Part shown: piece by piece, positions 1 to 8,769 of the stretch
Layout: the number at the start of each line of letters is the position of its first letter
How positions within the stretch are numbered: position 1 is the first letter of the stretch
NCBI GenBank assembly: GCA_038093515.1
Contig: JBBPSI010000110.1
Location: 1-64,000 of the forward strand
Reading direction: 5' to 3'
Length of the DNA stretch: 64,000 nt
DNA from: Butyriboletus loyo
Taxonomy: Eukaryota; Basidiomycota; Agaricomycetes; Boletales; Boletaceae
The notes under the pieces: model-generated
The model's database searches: none
What the model was told of the DNA's origin: nothing
The model's input: the letters and a program-made list of their open reading frames with translations, nothing else
Made by a program: the position numbers and the translations under genes

Positions 1-2
1 TA

Positions 3-596
3 TCAGGACCTCTCTACGTCAGAGACGTCAGGCTCAAGCAAGGTCCGCACCTATCTAGACATACACTTACCTATCTTCACATGTACACCATACCGGAGGA
101 TTACGCACAAGTTCTCCTTCCATACGGACAAATTTCTCCTCATACTTACGTTTCGCACTCTGACTTCAATGTAAAGTTCTCTAGTGGAAGAATTTACAAT
201 CCACACTGGTTTCCCAACATACGATATGAGGAATTTGAAGCGATATGTGCTGCATCCGCACCACTGCTATCTGCTCTTCCTCAAGGGATCCCAGAGAGTA
301 ATTTACACGGAGTTGAAACAGGAGAACATGTGACAGAAGGAAGTTATCTCTTGAACGTTGGTCATGGAGAAGAGTCTAATGACTTAGGAGGAGATTTTCA
401 TTACGACGAAAATGGATACCTGGTGCAAGAAACATCGGAACAAGGACCTTCGGAACCATCTAGGTTATATACACCAGTGGTTAATCCGATAGGTCTTCCC
501 TCACATTCACCTTCTCCTACATCTAATCCTTCAAATCTAAACGCTGACGAAGTTTTCTCTTCTTTTGATCAGTTCATCTTTGGATTTTTGTTTTAA
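3..596 (+). CDS. Copia-L leader ORF-D (3' part), unknown function
   Basis: The reading frame is open from the window edge to TAA and matches the C-terminal part of ORF-D in Copia-M (51296-52123) and Copia-R (55859-56686). The visible protein has no motif I recognise. It is acidic, rich in Ser, Pro and Glu toward the end, and closes with an aromatic tail (FIFGFLF). Only 9 bases separate its stop from the gag ATG, a spacing kept in all three copies, so gag is not the first ORF of the element RNA. Conservation of the frame suggests it is coding, but copies of one family are similar anyway, so selection is not proven. Confidence 0.6.
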   Translation, partial: SGPLYVRDVRLKQGPHLSRHTLTYLHMYTIPEDYAQVLLPYGQISPHTYVSHSDFNVKFSSGRIYNPHWFPNIRYEEFEAICAASAPLLSALPQGIPESNLHGVETGEHVTEGSYLLNVGHGEESNDLGGDFHYDENGYLVQETSEQGPSEPSRLYTPVVNPIGLPSHSPSPTSNPSNLNADEVFSSFDQFIFGFLF

Positions 597-605
597 ACAA
601 TTATC

Positions 606-1835
606 ATGTCGCTCCCCACCGTATCAGAATTCAAGATCGACGCCCAAATCCAGCAAAGACTTCCTGTCTTGACTGGAGCGGACAACTATACAGCATGGTC
701 TCGTCAAATGAGACATGCTCTCACCGTAATCGGTGTCTGGTCGATAGTAGATGGTACTTCTGAGTACCACAATCAGACAGCTGCTGACCAGCAGAAGTGG
801 GTCTCGCTGGACAAGCGCTCTGTTGGCATGCTCGCCATCTACATCTCTCCAGAACTCCAACATGCAGTCAACTACGACTACACTCCACCTCTCTATGACG
901 CTTCTGGTCAAATCATTCCAGAATCTGTCAACATCTCGGTCGCCAAAACTCTTTGGAACTTCCTGCACGACACCTACGCAACTACAGGCATTACAGGACA
1001 ATTTTTCCTGTTCCACCAAGCCATGAACATTCGCGTTCATGAAGCTAATGCTGTTGCTGGTCTCATGTCCTTAACAGACGCTTTCCACAAAATGGAAGCA
1101 GCAGGATTAAGCCTTCCAAACAATTTCCGTTCCATGATCTTGCTCACCAAGTTACCGAAATCATTCAAACCTCTGGTGTCCAACATCGTCCACAATACAA
1201 ACGTTCACCAATTTACACCGAACATTATCATTCCCATGATCACTCACGAGTTACAACTTCGTGCTGGCACTGGCCAGATCCCTTATCCCACCACCTCTCG
1301 TATGAATACAGTTGCACCGGACACCCAGCTCAACCGCACAAACACGGTTAGACGTGGACCTCCTCCACCTGCACAGACAAATTGGAACAATCAGGCTCGT
1401 CCTCAACAACCTTCTGGCGGACGTGGTCATCCTGGACAGAAGAGGCCGTTCCAACCGCAGCAGCAAAGGCAGCAGCAAAACCATATACCTGCGACGCCTT
1501 ATGGAGGACCTTCAGGATCCGGAGCAAACCGTAATGAGCGAACAAACAATCGCTCCGGTTTCAAGACACGTCGAGGAAAGGGAAAAGGGAAAGGACGTGC
1601 AAATGAAGTGGAGATGGACATGGACGGATTTGCCAACATTGTAGAGTTGGGCGAAACACAACTAGGTGACCACACGCTTACAGATTTCCCGATGGAAACT
1701 GAATCAACCGTTGGTCAAGCTGGTTGGGGAGATGATGATCCAATGGGACCACCCCTCGCATCACCTTATTTCGAGGATGGAGATGCTGATGCATCTTCCT
1801 CACACTCCTTTCGGAAACGCCGCGATTCCCTCTAA
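606..1835 (+). CDS. gag: Copia-L gag polyprotein
   Basis: This 409-residue protein is the capsid/nucleocapsid precursor. The N-terminal 230 residues have the UBN2/copia gag layout: an early YTAWSRQM segment typical of the gag N-terminus, followed by a helix-rich part. There is no CCHC zinc knuckle. The C-terminal third is instead Gln/Pro/Gly/Arg rich, with a basic KGKGKGR run and then an acidic tail, so RNA binding probably relies on the basic low-complexity stretch. The ATG at 606 follows the ORF-D stop closely and is conserved in the other copies. Its 3' end overlaps the pol frame by 170 nt, with pol in +1. It is intact here and broken in Copia-M and Copia-R. Confidence 0.9.
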   Translation: MSLPTVSEFKIDAQIQQRLPVLTGADNYTAWSRQMRHALTVIGVWSIVDGTSEYHNQTAADQQKWVSLDKRSVGMLAIYISPELQHAVNYDYTPPLYDASGQIIPESVNISVAKTLWNFLHDTYATTGITGQFFLFHQAMNIRVHEANAVAGLMSLTDAFHKMEAAGLSLPNNFRSMILLTKLPKSFKPLVSNIVHNTNVHQFTPNIIIPMITHELQLRAGTGQIPYPTTSRMNTVAPDTQLNRTNTVRRGPPPPAQTNWNNQARPQQPSGGRGHPGQKRPFQPQQQRQQQNHIPATPYGGPSGSGANRNERTNNRSGFKTRRGKGKGKGRANEVEMDMDGFANIVELGETQLGDHTLTDFPMETESTVGQAGWGDDDPMGPPLASPYFEDGDADASSSHSFRKRRDSL

Positions 1836-4800
1836 ACCTTCAGGGTCTCGTGGTCAGCCGAAGAAGAAGGAACGCAAAGCAAAAGCAGTCCGTCTTTCTA
1901 CCTTTCTAAAATCAATCAATAAGAAGGATGAGGAATCCTTTTATGGGAATACTGCTCGTCATGCTGATGGCACTTGGAAGCACGGTCTTGACTCCCGTGA
2001 CATTAATGTCTGGGACTCTACATACCAGCGAGATGCTGAGGACTATGATGCTGTATATGATTACAACGATGAATTCGATCTTGGTGATCTGTATCTTGCG
2101 GGAGCTTACACATCCGGAGATGTCCCTTCAAAGAAGGATCTTCTTTCCAACGCCTGGATGATTGACAGCGGTTGTACAGACCATGTCACACCACACGTTG
2201 TAGACTTCATGGATCTCGGTGACACCGAGAGAATTGCGATCACAGCAAATGGCGCAACCATGAAGATGTTTGGACCTGGTACTGTGTTGTTATCACAGCG
2301 ACTAGGGAAGGATAAGCCCATTCCTTTGGAGCTTACAGGAGTTTGGTATGCGCCTCAAGCAGCCCATAGACTCTTATCGGTCACCGCTCTAACCAAGGAA
2401 GGTTATCGATGCGAAATAACCAATCAAACCAAGATTTGGAACCCTCAAGGACGTTTGGTAGTGCAGGCTTCTGCCTTGCTTCCGAACAATCCTCTCCACT
2501 GGTTTCAGGCTAAAATGCTAACTCCAGATGTCGGGATCCACTCCTTGCAGGATGTTGGATCTTCTTCGTTGTGGCACCACCGTTTTGGTCATCCATCCAA
2601 GAACGTGTTACGCCATGCTTACAAGAACGTTAAGGGTATGCCGTTAATACCTGAACCTTCTGACGTCATTCCTTGTCGAGGCTGTGCCTTAGGCAAGATG
2701 CATGAACGTCCCTATGCACCTTCATCCAAACGCGCATCTCAGGTCCTTGGGCTAGTGCATTCCGACTTGGTCGAATTCCCCACACACTCTTGGACTCAGA
2801 AGCGCTACATTTTAACTTTTATCGATGACTTCTCTGCTTTTGCAGTTGTGCGGTTTTTGCGCCTTAAATCTGAGGCGGCTGATGCTTTTAAGGAAGTGGT
2901 CGTCTGGGCTGAAAGGCAGACCCAGTCTTCGCTTCTTGCTGTCCGTTCGGATCGTGGGGGGGAATACATGTCTAAAGACATTCGGACGTTCCTCTCGTCC
3001 AAGGGCATTGAGCATCAGCTCTCTGTACCTCACACCCCTCAACAGAATGGACGTGCAGAGCGATTTAATAGAACCATCCTGGAAAAAGAAGAAGCCATGC
3101 GCCATACTGCCTGTCTACCAAAAGTCTTCTGGCAGGACGCAACCGAAACCTCACTTCATATCTACAATCGCCAACCGATGCGTCGTCATAATTGGAAAAC
3201 CCCCATCGAGATGTTCTCTGGGGAGAAACCAGATATATCTTATTTCCGGGTATTTGGATGCCGTGCATATGTTTTTATAAAGAAGGAACTCAGGGAAAAC
3301 AAGTTGTCTCCGAAATCGGAACAAGCCACCTTCATCGGATATGAATCTGGCACCAAAGGCTATCGCTTTTGGTCTCCAACCCGAAGACGAGTTCTAGTAG
3401 AGTCTGTTGCGACTTTTGACGAAGAAAACTTCCCACATTGTTCCAAAGAACAGAACGACAGACAAGCCGCAATTCCGCCTCCTATTCTTCCAACAGATGC
3501 TGATGAACATGGAGATGATGAAGATAGTACATCTGACGCCCCACCTTCAAATCAACAAAGAGCTGATGAGCCACCTCCATTAGGAGTACGATTTGACGGA
3601 ACCGGTATAATACGCGAAGGCCTACCACCAATTTCCCCCATCATTAATCCTGACGATATGCAACAACCGTCTCCTCAACCATCAGTCACACCTTCACCAT
3701 GGGTTATCCCTGAACATCCACCATCACCTTTAATCCTCGATCCTCCATCTCCTGATTCCGTTCATGAAGAACAACAACCGTTATTCTCACCTCCACGTCC
3801 TGGAGTTAAAAGAGAAACACCAGATACTGGACATAGATCGTCTATTATGGATCGACACCAACATAAACGTCAAATGATACCTCCGTTGGAAACGTTTGAA
3901 GATCCTGGTCGGATTCGTCCTTCCACTTTCTTACCTCCAACAAGAGTATATCCTGAACGAATTACTGAATTTCGCAATCGTCCTCATCAACATCATCCGA
4001 CTCGAGATATTCGTGCTCGAGGTCACCAACGTGACTTATATGATGAGTTCGATCAGGATTTACGGTCTCAAGGTGCTCCAATACCAGCGATCAATGATCC
4101 AGACTTCTTGCAGACTGGTCAGGACTTTAATCCTCGTCCCACTCGCATCCGTATTCCACGGATTGTCCCAGATAATGCTTATGGGAATCGACCTCCGATC
4201 GAGATAGAACGAGAGATACATCGAGGATTGGATCCTATTCAGGAGGAGTTAATTCCTACTCCACAACCGGTTAATCAACCGAGACCCACGAATGAAGAAG
4301 ATGACTTAGGACAGATGTACAGCGCTAAGTGGATTAAATCTCTTCTAGCTGCTGCTACTGTTGATGGTATCCCACAGTCTCACAAGGCAGTAATGAGATT
4401 ACCTCCTGCCGAGAGATCCTTATGGCTAACCGCCATGGGAGAGGAATACAAGTCGTTTCAAGAACGACGAGTATGGGATCTGGTAGATCTTCCCAAGGGC
4501 CGTCAAGTCATTAAAGGGAAATGGATAAATGTACGAAAAAGCGATGGACGATACAAGTCTCGCTGGGTAGCAAAAGGCTTTACCCAAATCTTCGGAATTG
4601 ATTATGAGGAAACCTTCTCACCTGTTGCCAGGTTTGAAACAGTTAGGATTCTCTTAGCTCTAGCTGCCTTAGAAGATTGGGAAATCGAGGCTCTAGACGT
4701 CAAGACTGCATTTCTCTTCGGAGATCTTGACGAAGAAATCTACATGGAACAACCTGAGGGTTTCGCTCAAAAAGGCTCAGAAAGTAAAGTCTGTCGCCTA

Positions 4801-5937
4801 CGAAAAGCTATCTATGGCCTCAAGCAAGCGGCCCTTCAATGGAACAAAGCCTTGCATTTATCACTTATCAAGCAAGGTTTCAAGCGTACCTTGTCTGACC
4901 CGGGAACTTATATAAAATTCATCGGGAAAGTCATCATTATTTTAGTTATATATGTTGATGATGCTCTTTTTATGGGTAGTGATAAAGCACAAGTCCTCGC
5001 TCACAAGAAGCACTTTATGAAGACTTGGGAGAGTCGAGACCTTGGAGAAGCGAAAGAGTATTTAGGCATGCGGATTACCAGGGATCGAAGAAATCGTACC
5101 CTGAGGCTGGATCAGTGCGATTACGCACAGAAGGTCATTAAACGATTCAAGCTTGAAAATGCAAAACCCGCACGCACACCTCTTCCTTCTGGTTATAATC
5201 CTTCACCATCAACCACCGAAGCATCACCATCTTTGCGTTCTCAATATCAATCTGTCATTGGATCCCTCCTATTCATCATGCTTGGATCTAGACCCGATAT
5301 CGCTCATGCTGTCATCAAGATGTCGCAATTCTCTTCCAATCCATCGGAAGAACATTTGCAAAGAGCGCTCTATATAGTCCACTATCTGGTTGGAACTCCA
5401 GACCTTTGCATAATGTATTCCGGACACAGCCAGTCTGGTCCGAGAGCCAATTCTGGCTTTATTGCATACAGTGACACTGACTGGGCAGGCGATATTGAGA
5501 CCCGTCGTTCAACGACTGGTTGTTGTATATTTCTAGCATCTGGCATAGTATCATGGTTATCCAGACGACAACGCAAGATTGCTCACTCTTCAACCGAAGC
5601 AGAATATATGGGCATGACCGAGACTGCTAAACAGCTCTCTTGGGTGCGCTCCTTGTTCTTCGAGATGGGATACAGACTTGGTCCTTTACCCCTTCTAGTT
5701 GATAATCAGGAAGGTATATTTCTGGCTTCTAATCCTGCTGTTGAAGGACACAGCAAACACATTGCAATTCCGTTTCATTACATTCGGGAATGCGTCGAGG
5801 ATAAGGAGATTACTCTCTTCTATACTCCTACTCAACAACAAGCAGCAGATATCTTTACGAAGAATCTGACATGGCAGAGGTTTGAAGAAGTTCGGTCCAT
5901 GCTCTCTCTTTCTCCTTTTGTTTCTATAAAGAAGTAA
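1666..5937 (+). CDS. pol: Copia-L pol polyprotein (protease, integrase, RT, RNase H)
   Basis: The open frame runs about 1420 codons in +1 relative to gag, without an obvious ATG of its own, so expression by +1 frameshift or splicing is inferred. Counting from 1666: protease DSG at 167-169; integrase HHCC finger from H304 to C337/C340; integrase catalytic D367, D429 and E465, with 35 residues between the last two (DD35E); reverse transcriptase YVDD at 1096-1099; RNase H D1270, E1311 and D1346. A Pro-rich linker of about 300 residues separates integrase from RT. After the last Asp the older copies read DNQGA but this copy reads DNQEG, through two substitutions that may impair RNase H. No internal stop is present. 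Confidence 0.93.
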   Translation: MTTRLQISRWKLNQPLVKLVGEMMIQWDHPSHHLISRMEMLMHLPHTPFGNAAIPSKPSGSRGQPKKKERKAKAVRLSTFLKSINKKDEESFYGNTARHADGTWKHGLDSRDINVWDSTYQRDAEDYDAVYDYNDEFDLGDLYLAGAYTSGDVPSKKDLLSNAWMIDSGCTDHVTPHVVDFMDLGDTERIAITANGATMKMFGPGTVLLSQRLGKDKPIPLELTGVWYAPQAAHRLLSVTALTKEGYRCEITNQTKIWNPQGRLVVQASALLPNNPLHWFQAKMLTPDVGIHSLQDVGSSSLWHHRFGHPSKNVLRHAYKNVKGMPLIPEPSDVIPCRGCALGKMHERPYAPSSKRASQVLGLVHSDLVEFPTHSWTQKRYILTFIDDFSAFAVVRFLRLKSEAADAFKEVVVWAERQTQSSLLAVRSDRGGEYMSKDIRTFLSSKGIEHQLSVPHTPQQNGRAERFNRTILEKEEAMRHTACLPKVFWQDATETSLHIYNRQPMRRHNWKTPIEMFSGEKPDISYFRVFGCRAYVFIKKELRENKLSPKSEQATFIGYESGTKGYRFWSPTRRRVLVESVATFDEENFPHCSKEQNDRQAAIPPPILPTDADEHGDDEDSTSDAPPSNQQRADEPPPLGVRFDGTGIIREGLPPISPIINPDDMQQPSPQPSVTPSPWVIPEHPPSPLILDPPSPDSVHEEQQPLFSPPRPGVKRETPDTGHRSSIMDRHQHKRQMIPPLETFEDPGRIRPSTFLPPTRVYPERITEFRNRPHQHHPTRDIRARGHQRDLYDEFDQDLRSQGAPIPAINDPDFLQTGQDFNPRPTRIRIPRIVPDNAYGNRPPIEIEREIHRGLDPIQEELIPTPQPVNQPRPTNEEDDLGQMYSAKWIKSLLAAATVDGIPQSHKAVMRLPPAERSLWLTAMGEEYKSFQERRVWDLVDLPKGRQVIKGKWINVRKSDGRYKSRWVAKGFTQIFGIDYEETFSPVARFETVRILLALAALEDWEIEALDVKTAFLFGDLDEEIYMEQPEGFAQKGSESKVCRLRKAIYGLKQAALQWNKALHLSLIKQGFKRTLSDPGTYIKFIGKVIIILVIYVDDALFMGSDKAQVLAHKKHFMKTWESRDLGEAKEYLGMRITRDRRNRTLRLDQCDYAQKVIKRFKLENAKPARTPLPSGYNPSPSTTEASPSLRSQYQSVIGSLLFIMLGSRPDIAHAVIKMSQFSSNPSEEHLQRALYIVHYLVGTPDLCIMYSGHSQSGPRANSGFIAYSDTDWAGDIETRRSTTGCCIFLASGIVSWLSRRQRKIAHSSTEAEYMGMTETAKQLSWVRSLFFEMGYRLGPLPLLVDNQEGIFLASNPAVEGHSKHIAIPFHYIRECVEDKEITLFYTPTQQQAADIFTKNLTWQRFEEVRSMLSLSPFVSIKK

Positions 5938-5955
5938 TGCTAAAGCGAGGAGGAG

Positions 5956-6405
5956 TGTTGAAACGGTAGTGTTCTATTTCTGTATTTCACTTACAGCCAC
6001 TACGTTTCTAGACTGGTCTATATGATATCATTGTCTAGACCTAGTCACGCTTATCACATTACAAATAGCTCTTATTATGCTATTGGACGATATACTTAGT
6101 CTTATCTCTTATCTCTATCATATCATCATGTATTTCATACTATACCTTATAAAGGTACTATACAGAACATAAGTACAAACACTCATGTACTGTATATAAG
6201 ACAGCCCTTATGGCTTGTCGCTTTTCTCTAGATCTTTCAGTTCTACCATCACTACTGCGATATCTCTAAGTTGAGCCTTGCTCCTTATACTCTGTTTGCG
6301 ATACTCTCACTCTCATATTATCAGTGAGTCTTTCCACTGATAGGTTTACCCCTTGCATCCTTCGTTGCCCTCGGTGCGCCTGCTCGGACTTTACAAATTC
6401 CGAAA
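5956..6405 (+). repeat. Copia-L 3' LTR
   Basis: The 450-bp LTR starts TGTTGAAA and ends TTCCGAAA. It is preceded by a purine-rich stretch (GCGAGGAGGAG, 5945-5955) that fits a polypurine tract. Near-identical LTRs occur at 7131, 39809, 44130, 45062, 53730 and 61503. A TATATAAG-like motif inside it could be the promoter core. The next bases (CTTTG) are the likely target duplication, whose partner lies outside the window. Confidence 0.92.
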
Positions 6406-7112
6406 CTTTGCATTCACAATATCAGTCCATCATTGGATCTCTTCTCTTTATTATGCTTGAATCTAGATCTGATATTGCTCATGCCATCATTAAGATGTCA
6501 CAATTTTCTTCCAATCCATCAGAAGAACATTTGCAAAGAGTGCCCTATATAGTCTGCTATCTGGTGGGAACACCAGACCTTTGCATAATGTATTCCAGAC
6601 ACAGCCAGACTGGTCTGAGAGCCAATTCTGGCTTTATTGCTTATAGTGACACAGACTGGGCTGGTGATATTGAGACCCATCATTCTACAACAGGTTATTG
6701 TATATTTCTAGCATCTGGCATAGTATCATGGTTATCCAGATGACAATGCAAGATTGCTCACTCTTCAACTGAAGCAGAATATATGGGCATGACCAAGACT
6801 GCTAAACAGCTCTCTTGGATGCACACCTTGTTCTTTGAGTTGGGATACAGACTTGGTCCTTTACCCCTTCTAGTTGATAATCAAGGAGCTATATTTCTAG
6901 CTTCTAATCCTGCCATTGAAGGATACAGCAAGCACATTGCAATTCTGTTTCATTATATTCGGGAATGCATCAAGGATAAGGAGATTACTCTCTTTTATAC
7001 TCCTACTCAACAACAAGCAGCAGATATCTTTATAAAGAATCTGACATGGCAGAGGTTTGAAGAAGTTCAGTCCATGCTCTCTCTTTTACCTTTTTCTTCC
7101 ATAAAGAAGTAA
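6406..7112 (+). pseudogene. Copia-L' remnant: 3' end of pol (RT tail and RNase H)
   Basis: This is the last 700 bp of a second copia pol. It begins in mid gene directly after the Copia-L 3' LTR. The frame carries the RNase H SDTDWAGD, SSTEAEY and DNQGA motifs. It is broken by TGA at about 6741, where Copia-L has CGA, and Arg codons are lost elsewhere by C-to-T change. The abrupt start is explained by insertion of Copia-L into this copy, so the missing 5' part should resume left of the window. Confidence 0.88.
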
Positions 7113-7130
7113 TGCTAAAGCGAGGAGGAG

Positions 7131-7590
7131 TGTTGAAACAGTAGTGTTCTATTTCTGTATTTCACTTACAGCCACTACATTTCCAGACTGGTCTTTATGA
7201 CATCATAGTCTAGACTCAGTCATGCTTGTCACATTACATATAGCTCTCTTATGCTATTGGACAATATGCTTAGTCTTATCTCTTATCTCTAACATATCGT
7301 CATGTGTTTCATACTGTACCTTATATAGGTACTATACAGTACACAAGTACAAACACTCCTGTACTGTATATAAGACAGCCCTTATGGCTTGTCGCTTTTC
7401 TTTAGATCTTTCAGTTCTTTCACCACTACTGTGATATCTCTAAGTTGAGCCTTGCTCCTTATATTCTTCAAGTACACCTGTTTGAGATACTCTCACTCTC
7501 ATGTTATCAGTGAGTCTTTCCACTGATACATTCATCCTTGCATCCTTCATTGCCCTTGGTGTGCCTGTTCAAACTTTACCAATTCCGAAA
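7131..7590 (+). repeat. Copia-L' 3' LTR
   Basis: A 460-bp LTR of the same family (TGTTGAAA to TTCCGAAA) follows the remnant pol and a conserved purine tract. It is followed at once by the 3' part of an LTR-D copy, so Copia-L' itself inserted into that LTR. Confidence 0.92.
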
Positions 7591-8035
7591 ACTGGAGGAA
7601 AACTAATTGCTAGCAGAAACTGTGTAGAACTAGATATGATATATCATACAGATTGCTAGTACTTATATGGTGGAGGTCTGTGCACAGACCATACCTGAAT
7701 TGGGTTGTACAAGTTGTGAGGAGTCACTATGAGTTATGATAAATCAGAAAAATGTAAGAGGACAGAATACTCTAGAAGGACCTGGAGTATGAAAGAAATA
7801 ACATCCAAAAGAAGAAAACAATGACTAAGCAAAACAGTTAACTTGTTCATAGAAAAGAAGGCATAGTCTTGGAGCATATGGTAGATCAATAGGATAAGGG
7901 CTGAAGAGGTAAGAAATTGTAACAAAAATGATGACTAAGTAAAATGGTTAATCTGTTCATAGAAAAGGAGGTGCAATCTTGGGGCTTATGATAGACCAAC
8001 AGGATAGGGGGAGAAAAGGAAAGAAAACAATAACA
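7591..8035 (+). repeat. LTR-D remnant with internal tandem duplication
   Basis: This matches the 3' two thirds of the LTR at 36313-36739 and the inverse of 62879-63305, sharing the stretch around CTAATTGCTAGCAG and the block around CTGTGCACAGACC. It ends ATAACA as that LTR does. It differs by a tandem repeat of about 106 bp: a GACTAAGC block near 7823 recurs near 7929. The 5' third is absent because Copia-L' inserted there. Confidence 0.75.
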
Positions 8036-8769
8036 CAGATCATCACAAGAGCTTAGCCAAATATTGGAATTGTTGATCTCAGTAGTGACATGATTTCTTG
8101 GAGTCTGCACTGATCACCAAATTACTCACTATCTACCAGAGCAAGTTCCCATACACTGACAACAAACAATGACTGACTGTGGAGACTCTTCAAGTTGTTG
8201 TATGAAATAATCCCAGTCCTGATCTCATCTTGTGACAGTGTGGGTGCTAGGGTTGATGGTCATAATATCATATGCTAGCCAGTTCATCCATATCCAGGTC
8301 TGAGCTCAAGGTAGAAATTCCACATGAACTTGAAGCCTCTGGATCTCAGCCATAGGCACATAGGTCCAATCCATTCAGCTTTCTCTTCTGTTCTTTCTGA
8401 AGTGAAGTGCACTTGACAGAGCCCGTCTTCCACCACAATTCCATTGTTCATCTGATAGTTCTGGCACTTATTCCAGTGAGATGAGAAATCTTGCTGGGCC
8501 TCATGTGAGCAGACATTGTGATGATCTGCTCTTTCGCTGGTGGTGGTATGTGATGACAATTTCCGTATGGCATTGCAGTTGAAAGTTGAACAACGCTGGT
8601 GCTGAACTTGCGCCATCACAAGACTCACGCGCACGCATAATTGGCAGCGGTACAATCCCAATTTGGCTAAACTCTATTTGTACTTGTAAACCAGCATAAA
8701 CTAGTATAAATCAAGGATCAAGGTAAACGCAGCAAAAAGTGGTCTAATATTTTGAATTTGGCTGTAAAA
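8036..8769. other. Unassigned sequence with one weak minus-strand ORF
   Basis: A minus-strand frame at 8284-8661 (125 codons) has several Cys and His residues but no recognised family motif or clear start. I could not assign it to a repeat in the window. It may be a fragment of a decayed gene. Confidence 0.3.

Larger units (their letters stand above)
1..6405 (+). mobile_element. Copia-L: Ty1/copia LTR retrotransposon, 5' end outside the window
   Basis: The left edge holds the 3' two thirds of a Ty1/copia element: the end of a leader ORF, gag, pol and a 3' LTR. Domain order is protease, integrase, reverse transcriptase, RNase H, which defines the copia superfamily. The copy is the least decayed of the copia copies here, with gag and pol open throughout. 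After its 3' LTR the sequence runs straight into the middle of another copia pol gene, so Copia-L is nested in an older relative. The 5' LTR, primer site and first leader ORFs must lie to the left. Compared with Copia-M the full element should be about 8.6 kb, long for copia, because of the extra region before gag. Confidence 0.93.
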
